DNA of 10,361 bases from CAYRIF01 sp964424205 (GTDB taxonomy: Bacteria; Bacteroidota; Bacteroidia; Cytophagales; Cyclobacteriaceae), in assembly GCA_964424205.1 (NCBI GenBank), contig CAYRIF010000124.1, positions 1-10,361 of the forward strand, given 5' to 3'. A model generated the notes under the pieces. The model was not told the DNA's origin and did no database searches. It was given only the letters and a program-made list of their open reading frames with translations. The position numbers and the translations under genes were made by a program. Shown here in pieces: positions 1 through 7,413 of the stretch. Within the stretch, counting starts at the first letter, position 1. Every line of letters starts with the position of its first letter.

Positions 1-395
1 GAGGATTCGGTGGACAGATTCTATGTGATTCTTGCGGCACTTCTAATTATCATACTGGCGGTAGCCCTGATTCACGGAGCAGTGAAAATGCACAGAAGAA
101 TGGACTTGTATTAAAGCACAAGGCACGGCAGTTTACAAAAGAAGACTTTAAAAAATTTGATTATATACTGGCGATGGATGCCGAGAATATGAGAAATATT
201 AAAGCACTAGAAACCCAAGAAGAGCATGCTAGTTATGCCCTCATGATGATGCGGGATTTTGACGATGTCGAAAAGGGAGGCGATGTGCCTGATCCGTATT
301 ATGGAGGGAGTAATGGTTTCCAAAATGTTTTTGATATTTTAACGAGGGCTAATGAACGGTTGTTGGATTTTTTGGTTGAAAGAAATACTTTGTAA
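1..395 (+). CDS. Low-molecular-weight protein tyrosine phosphatase, 3' part (5' end outside window)
   Basis: This is the C-terminal ~130 residues of an LMW-PTP, a cytoplasmic enzyme that hydrolyses phosphotyrosine. The reading frame is open from base 3 to the TAA at 393-395. The catalytic P-loop (CxxNxCRSP type) lies before the window and cannot be checked. Visible family signatures are the DSCGTSNYHTGGSPDSRS stretch near the left edge, KARQFTKEDFKKFDYILAMD, and VPDPYYGG, which carries the general-acid Asp of the DPYYGG loop. The C-terminus is of normal form (FDILTRANERLLDFL). The first in-frame ATG in the window, at 174, is internal (the M of LAMD) and is not the start. The gene converges on the aspartokinase gene with only 3 nt between the two stops. 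The partner substrate or kinase cannot be told from this window. The family call is firm. Confidence 0.93.
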   Translation, partial: GFGGQILCDSCGTSNYHTGGSPDSRSSENAQKNGLVLKHKARQFTKEDFKKFDYILAMDAENMRNIKALETQEEHASYALMMMRDFDDVEKGGDVPDPYYGGSNGFQNVFDILTRANERLLDFLVERNTL

Positions 396-405
396 TTTTT
401 ACAAA
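389..405. terminator. Short palindrome spanning two convergent stop codons (weak bidirectional terminator candidate)
   Basis: TTTGTAA (389-395), a 3-nt loop TTT, then TTACAAA (399-405). It contains the TAA of the phosphatase on the plus strand and the TAA of the aspartokinase on the minus strand. The stem is AT-rich (7 bp, one G-C pair), so termination strength is doubtful. Confidence 0.3.
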
Positions 406-1658
406 ACTAACACCTGAAAATTATGACGGCTTTTTTGTTCCAAAAGAATTTTTTTTCCTTGACATACTTGCTGAATTGATGGTTCATCATGAAAATAATT
501 TTTAACAGTGATGAGTGTTAGGCCAGTATTGTATCGAATATCAAAATGGTTTTTTAGTTTGCTCACTAATGTTTCAATCTTTTCGGTATCATGATTAGTG
601 CAGATAGAAACGGTGATAGCAGAACTCTGCATCAAGTTAATTTTAATATTTAAGTCTGAGAAAGCATTGAAAATTAAGCTTAGATTTTTTTCGTCGATAA
701 ATGTAAAATCTTTGACGCCAAAGGAAAGGAGGGTTTGCTCAAATTTGTAAATAAAAGAGGGGATTGGTTTGTGCGAATGCACTTCATTAATTTCTGTTCC
801 GGTGGCGTGCGGATTTTCAAATGATTTTACATAAAGCGGAATGTTTTGATTGGCGAGTGGTTTGATTGTTTTTGGATGAATGACTGTCGCACCGTAGTAG
901 GTCATTTCTGCGGCTTCACGGTAGTCGAGCTGTTCGAATTTAACGGCATTACTACTAATTTTGGGGTCAGCATTAAGAATACCTGCTACATCTTTCCAAA
1001 TGGTAACGGATGTAGCATCCAGGCATGAAGCGAAGATAGCAGCGCTGAAATCAGAGCCTTCTCTACCCAAAGTGGTGGTTTGTCCATTCTGGGTGCCTCC
1101 GATAAACCCTTGGGTGACGATAACTTTATTTTTTACAATGTCAGGAAACGTACGTGTGGTTTTGTTTTTTGTCTGTTTCCAATCCACAGTAGCTTCTGAG
1201 AAAATATTATCGGTGATGATGAAATCTCTAGCGTCAATCCAAACGGATGTAACACCTACCTTTTCTAGGTATCGTTGGTTGATTTTTGTAGAAAGGATTT
1301 CTCCTTTTGAAACTATCCTATCGTAAAATGCTTCTTTGCTTTGGTGGTTCAGTCCTGATTTTAGCGCTGTATCTAATTCTGTAAATACACTTTCCACTGC
1401 ATTGAAAATGATATCGCTTTTTTCAAATAAGCTGTCCATTACTGAGAAGTGATATCTCTTCATTGCATTTAACTCATTCTCGTAGCTTTTGTTCGCAATG
1501 CATAGCCGAAGGATTTCTTCTAGTGCATTGGTGGTCTTACCCATGGCAGAAATAATAACGACTAGTTTTTCTCTACTAAACTGTTTTACAATTTTTGCCA
1601 AATTTTTGATACCACCTACATCTTTTACGGATGCGCCGCCAAACTTAAATACCTTCAT
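399..1658 (-). CDS. lysC: Aspartate kinase (monofunctional)
   Basis: Catalyses ATP-dependent phosphorylation of L-aspartate, the first step toward lysine, threonine, methionine and diaminopimelate; acts in the cytoplasm. The protein is 419 residues, normal for a monofunctional enzyme, with no homoserine dehydrogenase domain. The amino-acid kinase domain (about 1-290) shows KFGGAS at 5-10, ISAMGKTTN at 36-44, VSKGEILSTK at 116-125, GREGSDFSAA at 198-207, WKDVAGILNADPK at 221-233 and REAAEMTYYGATVIHPK at 247-263. The C-terminal ~115 residues fit paired ACT-type regulatory folds, beginning near LLSFGVKDFTF (310-320). The ATG at 1658 is placed directly before the invariant MKVFKFGG start, so the start is secure. 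It is transcribed divergently from fbp and convergently with the phosphatase. Which amino acid feeds back on it cannot be read from the sequence; the symbol lysC is generic. Confidence 0.95.
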   Translation of the reverse strand: MKVFKFGGASVKDVGGIKNLAKIVKQFSREKLVVIISAMGKTTNALEEILRLCIANKSYENELNAMKRYHFSVMDSLFEKSDIIFNAVESVFTELDTALKSGLNHQSKEAFYDRIVSKGEILSTKINQRYLEKVGVTSVWIDARDFIITDNIFSEATVDWKQTKNKTTRTFPDIVKNKVIVTQGFIGGTQNGQTTTLGREGSDFSAAIFASCLDATSVTIWKDVAGILNADPKISSNAVKFEQLDYREAAEMTYYGATVIHPKTIKPLANQNIPLYVKSFENPHATGTEINEVHSHKPIPSFIYKFEQTLLSFGVKDFTFIDEKNLSLIFNAFSDLNIKINLMQSSAITVSICTNHDTEKIETLVSKLKNHFDIRYNTGLTLITVKNYFHDEPSIQQVCQGKKILLEQKSRHNFQVLVL

Positions 1659-1771
1659 TCCTAAATAATTAGTTATGCGAAATAAGCGACTTTACGATAA
1701 TTTATAGCTGTTAATGGCTACTTCTTTTTCTTTTTCGCTAACGTAAATTTTTAAACGACCATATTAAATCC

Positions 1772-1779
1772 TATTTTTG
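1772..1779 (+). promoter_or_regulatory. Bacteroidota-type -7 box upstream of fbp
   Basis: TATTTTTG matches the Bacteroidota sigma-ABfr -7 consensus TAnnTTTG exactly and lies 31 nt before the fbp ATG, in the 152-bp divergent gap. No good TTTG -33 element is visible about 19-25 nt upstream, so this is a candidate only. Confidence 0.45.
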
Positions 1780-1810
1780 GATAAATAAATCACAAAATAA
1801 TTATATACCT

Positions 1811-2809
1811 ATGCGAACAAGAGAGGATTCTAGAATTGCCCAGCCTATTGGCGCAGCACTCGACAGGTTTATTAAAAGAGATCAAGACAATTTCAAAGGA
1901 GCTACTGGAGAGCTTTCTCAATTGTTACGTGATATTGCATTGGCAGGAAAAGTGGTGAATAGAGAAATGAATAAAGCAGGGCTGATTAATATTCTGGGTG
2001 CTGTGGGCACACAAAATATTCAAGGGGAAGACCAACAGAAACTCGATATTCTGGCGAATATCCGTTTTATCAGGGCTTTGACCAAAGGGGAAGAGGTATG
2101 TGCCATTGTATCAGAAGAGGATGAAAAGGTTATTATGATTGATGATGGCAAAAGATATGTCGTTGCCATCGATCCGCTGGATGGTTCATCTAATATAGAC
2201 GTAAATGTTTCAGTAGGAACTATTTTTTCAATTTACCGAAGGGTGACACCTGTGGATACCCCTGTCTTGGAAGCGGATTATTTGCAACGAGGAGATAAGC
2301 AGGTAGCGGCAGGCTATATTTTGTATGGCTCATCGACCATGCTGGTGTACACGACAGGTGCTGGCGTCAATGGTTTTACGTATGACCAGTCGCTAGGCGA
2401 ATATTTTTTGTCACATCAAAATATGAAAACACCAGAAGATGGAAAGGTTTATTCGATGAATGAAGGAGCGGCTAATACTTTTGATGAATCAGTAAAAAAA
2501 TACATTGATTACTGCAAGGAACAGCAATATTCAGGCAGGTATATTGGATCTCTGGTGGCGGATTTCCATCGGAATCTTTTGAAAGGAGGGATTTATATTT
2601 ATCCAAGTACGGCTACACATGCTACTGGAAAACTTAGACTGTTGTATGAATGCAACGCCTTAGCATTTATTATTGAGCGTGCTGGTGGTATGGCAACAGA
2701 TGGAAAAAAGAGGATATTGGAAATAGAACCTATGTCGCTCCATCAGCGAGTGCCCTTTTTTGTGGGGTCTAAAAAAATGGTGGAAAAAGCAATGTCTTTT
2801 GGGGATTAG
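1811..2809 (+). CDS. fbp: Class 1 fructose-1,6-bisphosphatase
   Basis: Hydrolyses fructose-1,6-bisphosphate to fructose-6-phosphate, the committed step of gluconeogenesis; cytoplasmic and Mg2+-dependent. At 332 residues it has the usual class 1 length. Diagnostic motifs: SEEDE at 101-105 (metal-site acids), DPLDGSSNID at 121-130 (metal and phosphate binding), YSMNEGA at 214-220, RYIGSLVADFHRNLLKGG at 243-260 followed by IYIYPS, and GKLRLLYECNALAFIIERAG at 273-292 with the substrate-binding Lys and catalytic-site Glu. The C-terminus LHQRVPFFVGS is also typical. The start is the first ATG of the frame after an AT-rich leader without a Shine-Dalgarno, which is normal in Bacteroidota. Its last 4 nt (TTAG) overlap the end of the convergent small gene. 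A candidate TAnnTTTG box lies 31 nt upstream. No truncation or anomaly seen. Confidence 0.97.
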   Translation: MRTREDSRIAQPIGAALDRFIKRDQDNFKGATGELSQLLRDIALAGKVVNREMNKAGLINILGAVGTQNIQGEDQQKLDILANIRFIRALTKGEEVCAIVSEEDEKVIMIDDGKRYVVAIDPLDGSSNIDVNVSVGTIFSIYRRVTPVDTPVLEADYLQRGDKQVAAGYILYGSSTMLVYTTGAGVNGFTYDQSLGEYFLSHQNMKTPEDGKVYSMNEGAANTFDESVKKYIDYCKEQQYSGRYIGSLVADFHRNLLKGGIYIYPSTATHATGKLRLLYECNALAFIIERAGGMATDGKKRILEIEPMSLHQRVPFFVGSKKMVEKAMSFGD

Positions 2810-3135
2810 TTTCGGTATTTTTCTCTAGTCAACACTTTTTGTTTTTCTCTTTTAACCACTAGTAGGGCAATTTCATGTCCAATATTTTCGGGTGATTCTT
2901 CAGATATGATTTTGGTAACCCGCTGTTCGTTGACATCAATTTTGTAGAGAATATTAAGGAGTTTTCCCATGTCATGATCCAATAAATCATTGATTACAAA
3001 GGCAAGCTTTTTAACTAACAGGTCAAAAGGGTCAGTGTGTGACGCTTGAAAAATCTCTTTATTAAAATTATCAATTTCAAAATGCTGAACCACTAAGTCC
3101 AAACTTTTTTCAGCCAATACCCTAACATCGTTCAT
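2806..3135 (-). CDS. Conserved-looking small protein of unknown function (109 aa)
   Basis: I do not recognise the family. The 109-residue product has no signal peptide, membrane segment or cysteine and appears largely helical and soluble. It has a leucine-rich stretch LLVKKLAFVINDLLDHDMGKLLNILYKID (about 39-67) and a second helix-like part GHEIALLVVKREKQK followed by a basic tail. It follows the DUF5606 gene by 11 nt on the same strand, so the two are probably cotranscribed, with engB 86 nt further upstream. Its stop overlaps the stop of convergent fbp by 4 nt (TTAG read both ways). The tight spacing, clean ATG and gene-like composition make it a real gene. Function, if linked to its neighbours, could relate to ribosome assembly or translation, but that is guesswork from position alone. 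Confidence 0.75.
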   Translation of the reverse strand: MNDVRVLAEKSLDLVVQHFEIDNFNKEIFQASHTDPFDLLVKKLAFVINDLLDHDMGKLLNILYKIDVNEQRVTKIISEESPENIGHEIALLVVKREKQKVLTREKYRN

Positions 3136-3146
3136 GTGACTATTAA

Positions 3147-3596
3147 CTACTTGTCTTTTTTGGGAGCTTTCTTTTTAGTCGTTTTCTTCTCTTTTTTTAC
3201 TTCTTTCAAAGTATCAGGAGCAACGCCAAGCAGTATATTATACCACGAAACAAGTTTTTTTATGTCAGAAACATAAACCCTATCGGAATCGTAATCTGGT
3301 AGTACATGTTTTAAGAATGATTTTAGTTCTTCAGGATCAGGTTTATTTTCAAGACCAAGGTCATCCCCAAATTCTTTAGATATTTTTTGCATGACCGATT
3401 GCAGTGGCACTGAACCATCTCCCGTGGTGGTATAAATTGAGATTTCCTCTAATATTGAAATTCTGTTATGGGCGTTGGCTATAAGTTTGCTTTTCTTACC
3501 ATCAAGTGATTCTAAAATCACCCCAGTTCGAGTTGGTTTGATGACTTTGAACAATCCTCCTTTACCTGTAACGGTTGCTATATCTTTGAATTCCAT
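3147..3596 (-). CDS. DUF5606-type protein with lysine-rich tail
   Basis: The 149-residue protein matches what I know of the Bacteroidota DUF5606 family: an N-terminal small beta domain, MEFKDIATVTGKGGLFKV to about residue 56 with the ILESLDGKKSK and RISILEEISIYT segments, then a helical part with DPEELKSFLKHVLPDYD and DRVYVSDIKKLVSWYNILL (about 103-122). The function of the family is not established. Residues about 129-149 are almost only Lys, Thr, Ala and Pro (KKEKKTTKKKAPKKDK), a disordered basic tail that could contact nucleic acid or ribosomes (inference). It sits between engB (86 nt upstream) and the 109-residue gene (11 nt downstream) on the same strand. The ATG at 3596 is chosen because the family's N-terminal motif begins immediately. 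Confidence 0.85.
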   Translation of the reverse strand: MEFKDIATVTGKGGLFKVIKPTRTGVILESLDGKKSKLIANAHNRISILEEISIYTTTGDGSVPLQSVMQKISKEFGDDLGLENKPDPEELKSFLKHVLPDYDSDRVYVSDIKKLVSWYNILLGVAPDTLKEVKKEKKTTKKKAPKKDK

Positions 3597-3682
3597 AATT
3601 GATTTTTAAAATATGCGTAAAGTAAATGTTATTTATTGAGAATGGTTATTTGTTTTATCATTTTTATAGGCCAATGGTGAAA

Positions 3683-4288
3683 TTATTGTTGTTTAACATC
3701 ATTGTTGACCTCATCAATAAAACTAAGGATTTCTTTTTCTCCGTCTTTGCTTACCGATGAGCTTAAAAAGTAAGTAGGCATTTTTTCCCACTCTTTGAGC
3801 ATTACTTTTTTAAACTTAGCGACATTCGCCTGTACTTTATTAGGCGATAGTTTGTCGGTTTTGGTAAAAATGATACCCAACGGTAACCCATTCATACCTA
3901 GCCAGTTGACGAATTCAATATCAATCTTTTGTGGTTCATGACGCGAGTCCACCAGTACAAAAACAAATTTCAAATTTTCTCTGTTTAAAAAATAATCGTT
4001 AATCATTTTTTTCCACTTTGTTCTTTCTGATTTGCTAATTCTTGCCCATCCATAGCCTGGCAAATCAACAATATACCAATTTTGATTTATGAAAAAATGA
4101 TTGATAAGCTGGGTTTTTCCTGGACGGCCAGATATTTTTGCCAATTTTTTGTGATTGGTAATCATATTAATGAGTGATGATTTACCGACATTTGACCTGC
4201 CAATAAAAGCATATTCTGGGAGGTCTGTTTTTGGGCATTTGTTGTAATCGGTATTACTGCAAATGAATGTTGCTTGCTTGATAATCAT
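3683..4288 (-). CDS. engB: Ribosome biogenesis GTPase YihA/YsxC (EngB)
   Basis: A TRAFAC-class GTPase needed for late assembly of the 50S ribosomal subunit; usually essential. The 201-residue protein has all G motifs: G1 GRSNVGKSS at 30-38, G2/switch I SGRPGKTQ at 53-60 with the conserved Thr, G3 DLPGYG at 75-80, G4 TKTDK at 142-146 and G5 SSS at 176-178. The typical N-terminus (PEYAFIGRSNVGKSSLIN) and a W-rich switch II region (GYGWARISKSERTKWKKMI) are present. The ATG at 4288 gives the normal short lead before the first beta strand. It is first in a minus-strand run with the DUF5606 and 109-residue genes, and is divergent from the OmpA/PD40 gene. A TACTTTTG box lies upstream on its strand. 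No defect seen. Confidence 0.97.
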   Translation of the reverse strand: MIIKQATFICSNTDYNKCPKTDLPEYAFIGRSNVGKSSLINMITNHKKLAKISGRPGKTQLINHFFINQNWYIVDLPGYGWARISKSERTKWKKMINDYFLNRENLKFVFVLVDSRHEPQKIDIEFVNWLGMNGLPLGIIFTKTDKLSPNKVQANVAKFKKVMLKEWEKMPTYFLSSSVSKDGEKEILSFIDEVNNDVKQQ

Positions 4289-4307
4289 AATGTTTTGTGT
4301 GTGGCGG

Positions 4308-4315
4308 CAAAAGTA
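4308..4315 (-). promoter_or_regulatory. Candidate -7 box for the engB operon
   Basis: On the minus strand this reads TACTTTTG, an exact TAnnTTTG match 19 nt before the engB ATG. It is followed on that strand by CCGCC, a GC-rich patch in otherwise AT-rich spacer. No clear -33 TTTG element is seen, so support is moderate. Confidence 0.45.
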
Positions 4316-4468
4316 AAAAAATGGAAATTATACTATAAATGTAAGAAGTTCAGACATTTAGCACATTTATTATTTAATAGAAGTCATAAATTAGCAGATA
4401 TTTTATTTAAAGTAATTCTTGAAGTGAGTGGTGTTAACTCATAAACGGGAGATAAATAGAAATTGAGC

Positions 4469-6547
4469 ATGAATAGAAGAAATTTAAAACAGGTATTTGT
4501 AATTGTATTTTTCCTGCTATCATATAATGTAGCTTTTGCGCAAGATAAGGAATTGGCAAGGCAATTAGTAGAGATAGCAGATGAAATATATTTTGAGCAA
4601 AAGGCGACAGTCATTGCCAATGAACAATATGCAGCGGCTGCCAATGCCGATCAGGATAATATCTATGCCCAGTACATGGCAGGAATGACCCATATAGAAT
4701 CTGTGGGCAAAGAGCGATCTGCTAAATACTTTTTACGGGCCTACGAAATTGACCCTAATTATAAATTTGATTTGTTGTATTGGATTGGTAAAGGCTATCA
4801 GTATGGAATGGAATTTGATAATGCCCTAGATTACCTGAATAAGTATAAAGATAAATTAATATCCGAAAAAAACTATCGAGGCAAAGATGTGGTAGAGTTA
4901 GCAGTTGTAGAACGAAATATTTATGAATGTGAAAATGGTAGAGATTTCATGGCAAATCCTAGTAATTTTTCTATTGTAAACGCAGGAAGAAAAATTAATG
5001 GAGAATTTATGGATTATGGTGCGGTACTCAATGGTAATGAAGATGTTATGATTTTCACATCTCGTAGACGGGAGGAGAATGTGAATGAAGATGTGGCAGA
5101 CGATAACTTTCCATATGAAGATATATTTGTTGCCCATAAAGTAGATGGAAAGTGGAAAAGAGCCCACAACATTGGAGATCAAATTAATACTGAGTTTCAT
5201 GACTCTAACCTTTCATTGAATTCCGATGGATCGGAACTGTATATATACAAAGATGAAAACGGAGGAGATATTTACCTTTCTCATCTTCTTGATGATGGTA
5301 CTTATTCTGAGCCGGAAGCGTTGAGTGATAATATTAATTCTAGCTTTACTGAAAATTCTGTATCAGTATCACCCGATAATCAGCTGTTATTCTTTTCAAG
5401 TGATAGACCCGGAGGTTTAGGTGGTATCGATATTTATTATAGTATAAAAGATAAAAAAGGAAAGTGGGGCAGGGGAAAAAACTTAGGAGAGGAAATAAAC
5501 ACCGAGTATGATGATTACTCGCCGTTTATACATTACGACGGCAAAACACTTTTCTTTAGTACCAAAGCTAGAAAAGGAATGGGTGGGTATGATATTTTTA
5601 AATCTGAATATGACAGCTTAGCCGAAAAATGGGAAGAGCCAGTAAATTTGGGTTACCCTATAAATACACCAGACGACGATGTGTTTTTTGTCTCTACCAA
5701 AGATGGTAAAAGAGGATATTATGCTTCGGTGAGAGAAGATGGCTATGGCTATAATGATATTTATGAAGTGACTATTCCTGACCTAATCAAAGTGGATGAG
5801 CCTTTGGTAGCAAAAGCAGTAGATACTAAAGCAGTTGAAAAAGACCCAACGGATACGAAAGTTGAAAAAGTAGAGGGAGCAGAAGAGCCAATTGAATTAC
5901 CAGTACAGAAAATTTTAAAACCAGTTTCACTAATTGTACGGGTAGAGGATGAAGCGACTGCCAAATCATTGAAAGCAAAAGTGAAACTAAGAAGTGTGGG
6001 GGATAATATAGTAGTCGGTTCTAAGAGACTCCCGAATGGCTCCTACCAGTTCGACATTACTAATATGGAGGAAAAGTCATATATGTTATCGGCAGAAATG
6101 GATGGATATATGTTCAAGTCGTACAAAATGAATATTCCACCAGCGAGAGAGAACCCAATGGAAATAAAAAGAAAAATAGAACTTGATCCGCTGGCGGTGG
6201 GTTTAAGCACGGTGCTAAGAAATATTTATTTTCATTTTGATAAGGCAACATTCACGGAGGAATCATATGTGGAGTTAAACAAATTAGAAAAACTATTATC
6301 TAATAGCCCTAGAATGAAAGTAGAGATAGGCGGGCATACCGATAGAATAGGTAAAATAATATATAACAAAAATCTATCGCAACGAAGAGCAGATGCCGTG
6401 GTGCGGTGGTTGAAAAAGAAAGGCATTGATCCTAGAAGGTTATCGGCTGTAGGTTATGGAAAATCCAAACCTTTGGCGAGTAATGATGATGAAGCGGAGG
6501 GAAGAGAGCTTAATAGAAGGGTGGAATTCAAAGTGCTTGAAAAATAG
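4469..6547 (+). CDS. Secreted OmpA-family protein: TPR, PD40 propeller, beta-sandwich, OmpA_C (PorE-like)
   Basis: This envelope protein has 692 residues from the chosen ATG. A type I signal peptide is clear: MNRRNLKQ, then VFVIVFFLLSYNVAFA, cut before QDKE. Residues about 25-150 look like TPR helices. About 165-430 form a PD40/WD40-like propeller, with DGSELYIYKDENGGDIYLS, DNQLLFFSSDRPGGLGGIDIYYS and DGKTLFFSTKARKGMGGYDIF. A linker rich in Val, Glu and Lys is followed by a carboxypeptidase-regulatory-like beta region (about 480-575). The C-terminal OmpA domain has FHFDKATF, GGHTDRIGK, NLSQRRADAVVRWL and LNRRVEF, with the Asp and Arg that bind peptidoglycan diaminopimelate. This order equals that of PorE, a T9SS component, but PorE is a lipoprotein and no lipobox Cys is present here, so a general PD40/OmpA anchor is possible. 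A TTG start at 4463 would add two residues; the ATG is preferred. Confidence 0.93.
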   Translation: MNRRNLKQVFVIVFFLLSYNVAFAQDKELARQLVEIADEIYFEQKATVIANEQYAAAANADQDNIYAQYMAGMTHIESVGKERSAKYFLRAYEIDPNYKFDLLYWIGKGYQYGMEFDNALDYLNKYKDKLISEKNYRGKDVVELAVVERNIYECENGRDFMANPSNFSIVNAGRKINGEFMDYGAVLNGNEDVMIFTSRRREENVNEDVADDNFPYEDIFVAHKVDGKWKRAHNIGDQINTEFHDSNLSLNSDGSELYIYKDENGGDIYLSHLLDDGTYSEPEALSDNINSSFTENSVSVSPDNQLLFFSSDRPGGLGGIDIYYSIKDKKGKWGRGKNLGEEINTEYDDYSPFIHYDGKTLFFSTKARKGMGGYDIFKSEYDSLAEKWEEPVNLGYPINTPDDDVFFVSTKDGKRGYYASVREDGYGYNDIYEVTIPDLIKVDEPLVAKAVDTKAVEKDPTDTKVEKVEGAEEPIELPVQKILKPVSLIVRVEDEATAKSLKAKVKLRSVGDNIVVGSKRLPNGSYQFDITNMEEKSYMLSAEMDGYMFKSYKMNIPPARENPMEIKRKIELDPLAVGLSTVLRNIYFHFDKATFTEESYVELNKLEKLLSNSPRMKVEIGGHTDRIGKIIYNKNLSQRRADAVVRWLKKKGIDPRRLSAVGYGKSKPLASNDDEAEGRELNRRVEFKVLEK

Positions 6548-6577
6548 TAATCTGGTACAGAAATTGATGATACGTGT

Positions 6578-6608
6578 AAAAAGAAACTGCTAAACTCAGT
6601 TTCTTTTT
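6578..6608 (+). terminator. Strong intrinsic terminator after the OmpA/PD40 gene
   Basis: A perfect 12-bp stem AAAAAGAAACTG (6578-6589) / CAGTTTCTTTTT (6597-6608) with a 7-nt loop CTAAACT, 31 nt past the stop codon. The descending arm itself ends in a T-run, followed by AATTTAATTTTT. The matching A-run on the ascending arm means it could also stop transcription in the other direction. It separates the OmpA gene from menG-porT. Confidence 0.85.
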
Positions 6609-6640
6609 AATTTAATTTTTCGGGAAGTCATTCAAACTAA

Positions 6641-6660
6641 TATTTTTGTGCTTAATTTTG
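6641..6660 (+). promoter_or_regulatory. Two candidate -7 boxes upstream of menG
   Basis: TATTTTTG (6641-6648) and TAATTTTG (6653-6660) both match TAnnTTTG and lie 42 and 30 nt before the menG ATG, directly after the terminator. Either could start the menG-porT transcript. No clear -33 TTTG is visible for either. Confidence 0.5.
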
Positions 6661-6690
6661 GCGCTTAGATTTATTGATGATAACTAGAAG

Positions 6691-7413
6691 ATGACGGTAT
6701 TACCTTATAAAGACCAAAAAGTTGGTAAAAAAGAACAAGTAGCTACGATGTTTGATAACATCAGCAAACGATATGATTTGTTGAATCATGTGCTGAGCTT
6801 GGGGATTGACATCAGGTGGAGAAAAAGGGCGATAAAAATGCTGAAACCCGAAGCCCCAAAGTTGATACTTGACATCGCTACAGGAACTGGTGATTTTGCC
6901 ATTGAGGCATTATCATTAAACCCTGATAAAATCATTGGCGTTGATATTTCGAAAGGAATGCTGGAAGTGGGGAAGAAGAAAATGGAGAAGTTAGGATTGA
7001 CCGATAAGATAGCATTAAAACTTGGTGACTCTGAAAAGCTGCTGTTTGAAGATAATAAGTTTGATGCAATCATCGTTTCATTTGGTGTAAGGAATTTTGA
7101 AAACCTTGAAAAAGGATTAGAAGAGATGCTGAGGGTATTAAAGCCATCAGGAATAGCGGTGATCGTAGAGTTCTCGAAGCCAAGAAGCTTTCCTTTTAAG
7201 CAGATTTACAATTTTTACTTCAAAGCCATTTTACCAGTAATTGGCAAGGTGGTTTCGAAAGATAATTCAGCGTATACTTATTTGCCCGAGTCAGTGAAGA
7301 ATTTTCCTGACGGGCAGAATTTTTTAGATATACTTGATAAACTAGGATATAAAAACACAAAATGCAAAACATTAACATTTGGTATCAGTTCGATTTACAC
7401 AGGAAAAAAGTAA
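6691..7413 (+). CDS. menG: Demethylmenaquinone methyltransferase (UbiE/MenG)
   Basis: SAM-dependent C-methyltransferase that turns demethylmenaquinone into menaquinone, the last step of menaquinone synthesis; it acts at the membrane surface. The product is 240 residues, normal for the UbiE/COQ5 family. Signatures: the N-terminal VATMFDNISKRYDLLNHVLSLGID at 17-40 with the following WR, the SAM motif I LDIATGTGDFA at 60-70, GVDIS at 83-87, FDAIIVSFGVRNFEN at 124-138, and YTYLPESVKNFPDG at 195-208. Bacteroidota use menaquinone, so MenG is the better name than UbiE (inference from lineage). It is preceded by a terminator and two TAnnTTTG boxes. Its last 52 nt overlap the start of porT in another frame, pointing to cotranscription and coupled translation. 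Confidence 0.96.
   Translation: MTVLPYKDQKVGKKEQVATMFDNISKRYDLLNHVLSLGIDIRWRKRAIKMLKPEAPKLILDIATGTGDFAIEALSLNPDKIIGVDISKGMLEVGKKKMEKLGLTDKIALKLGDSEKLLFEDNKFDAIIVSFGVRNFENLEKGLEEMLRVLKPSGIAVIVEFSKPRSFPFKQIYNFYFKAILPVIGKVVSKDNSAYTYLPESVKNFPDGQNFLDILDKLGYKNTKCKTLTFGISSIYTGKK

Noticed and set aside
846..1326. Plus-strand open frames of 60 and 121 codons
   Set aside because: They lie wholly within the well-supported aspartokinase gene on the opposite strand and show no domain.
4463..4468. TTG start two codons upstream of the OmpA/PD40 ATG
   Set aside because: It adds only Met-Ser before an ATG that already gives a full signal peptide; ATG is the more usual start and no Shine-Dalgarno favours the TTG.
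4384..4644. Minus-strand frame of 86 codons over the start of the OmpA gene
   Set aside because: Antisense shadow of the signal peptide and TPR region, with no recognisable protein features.
4898..6426. Minus-strand frames at 4898-5200, 5761-5964 and 6232-6426
   Set aside because: All are antisense to the OmpA/PD40 gene and Ser/Ile-rich in the way antisense frames of AT-rich genes are.
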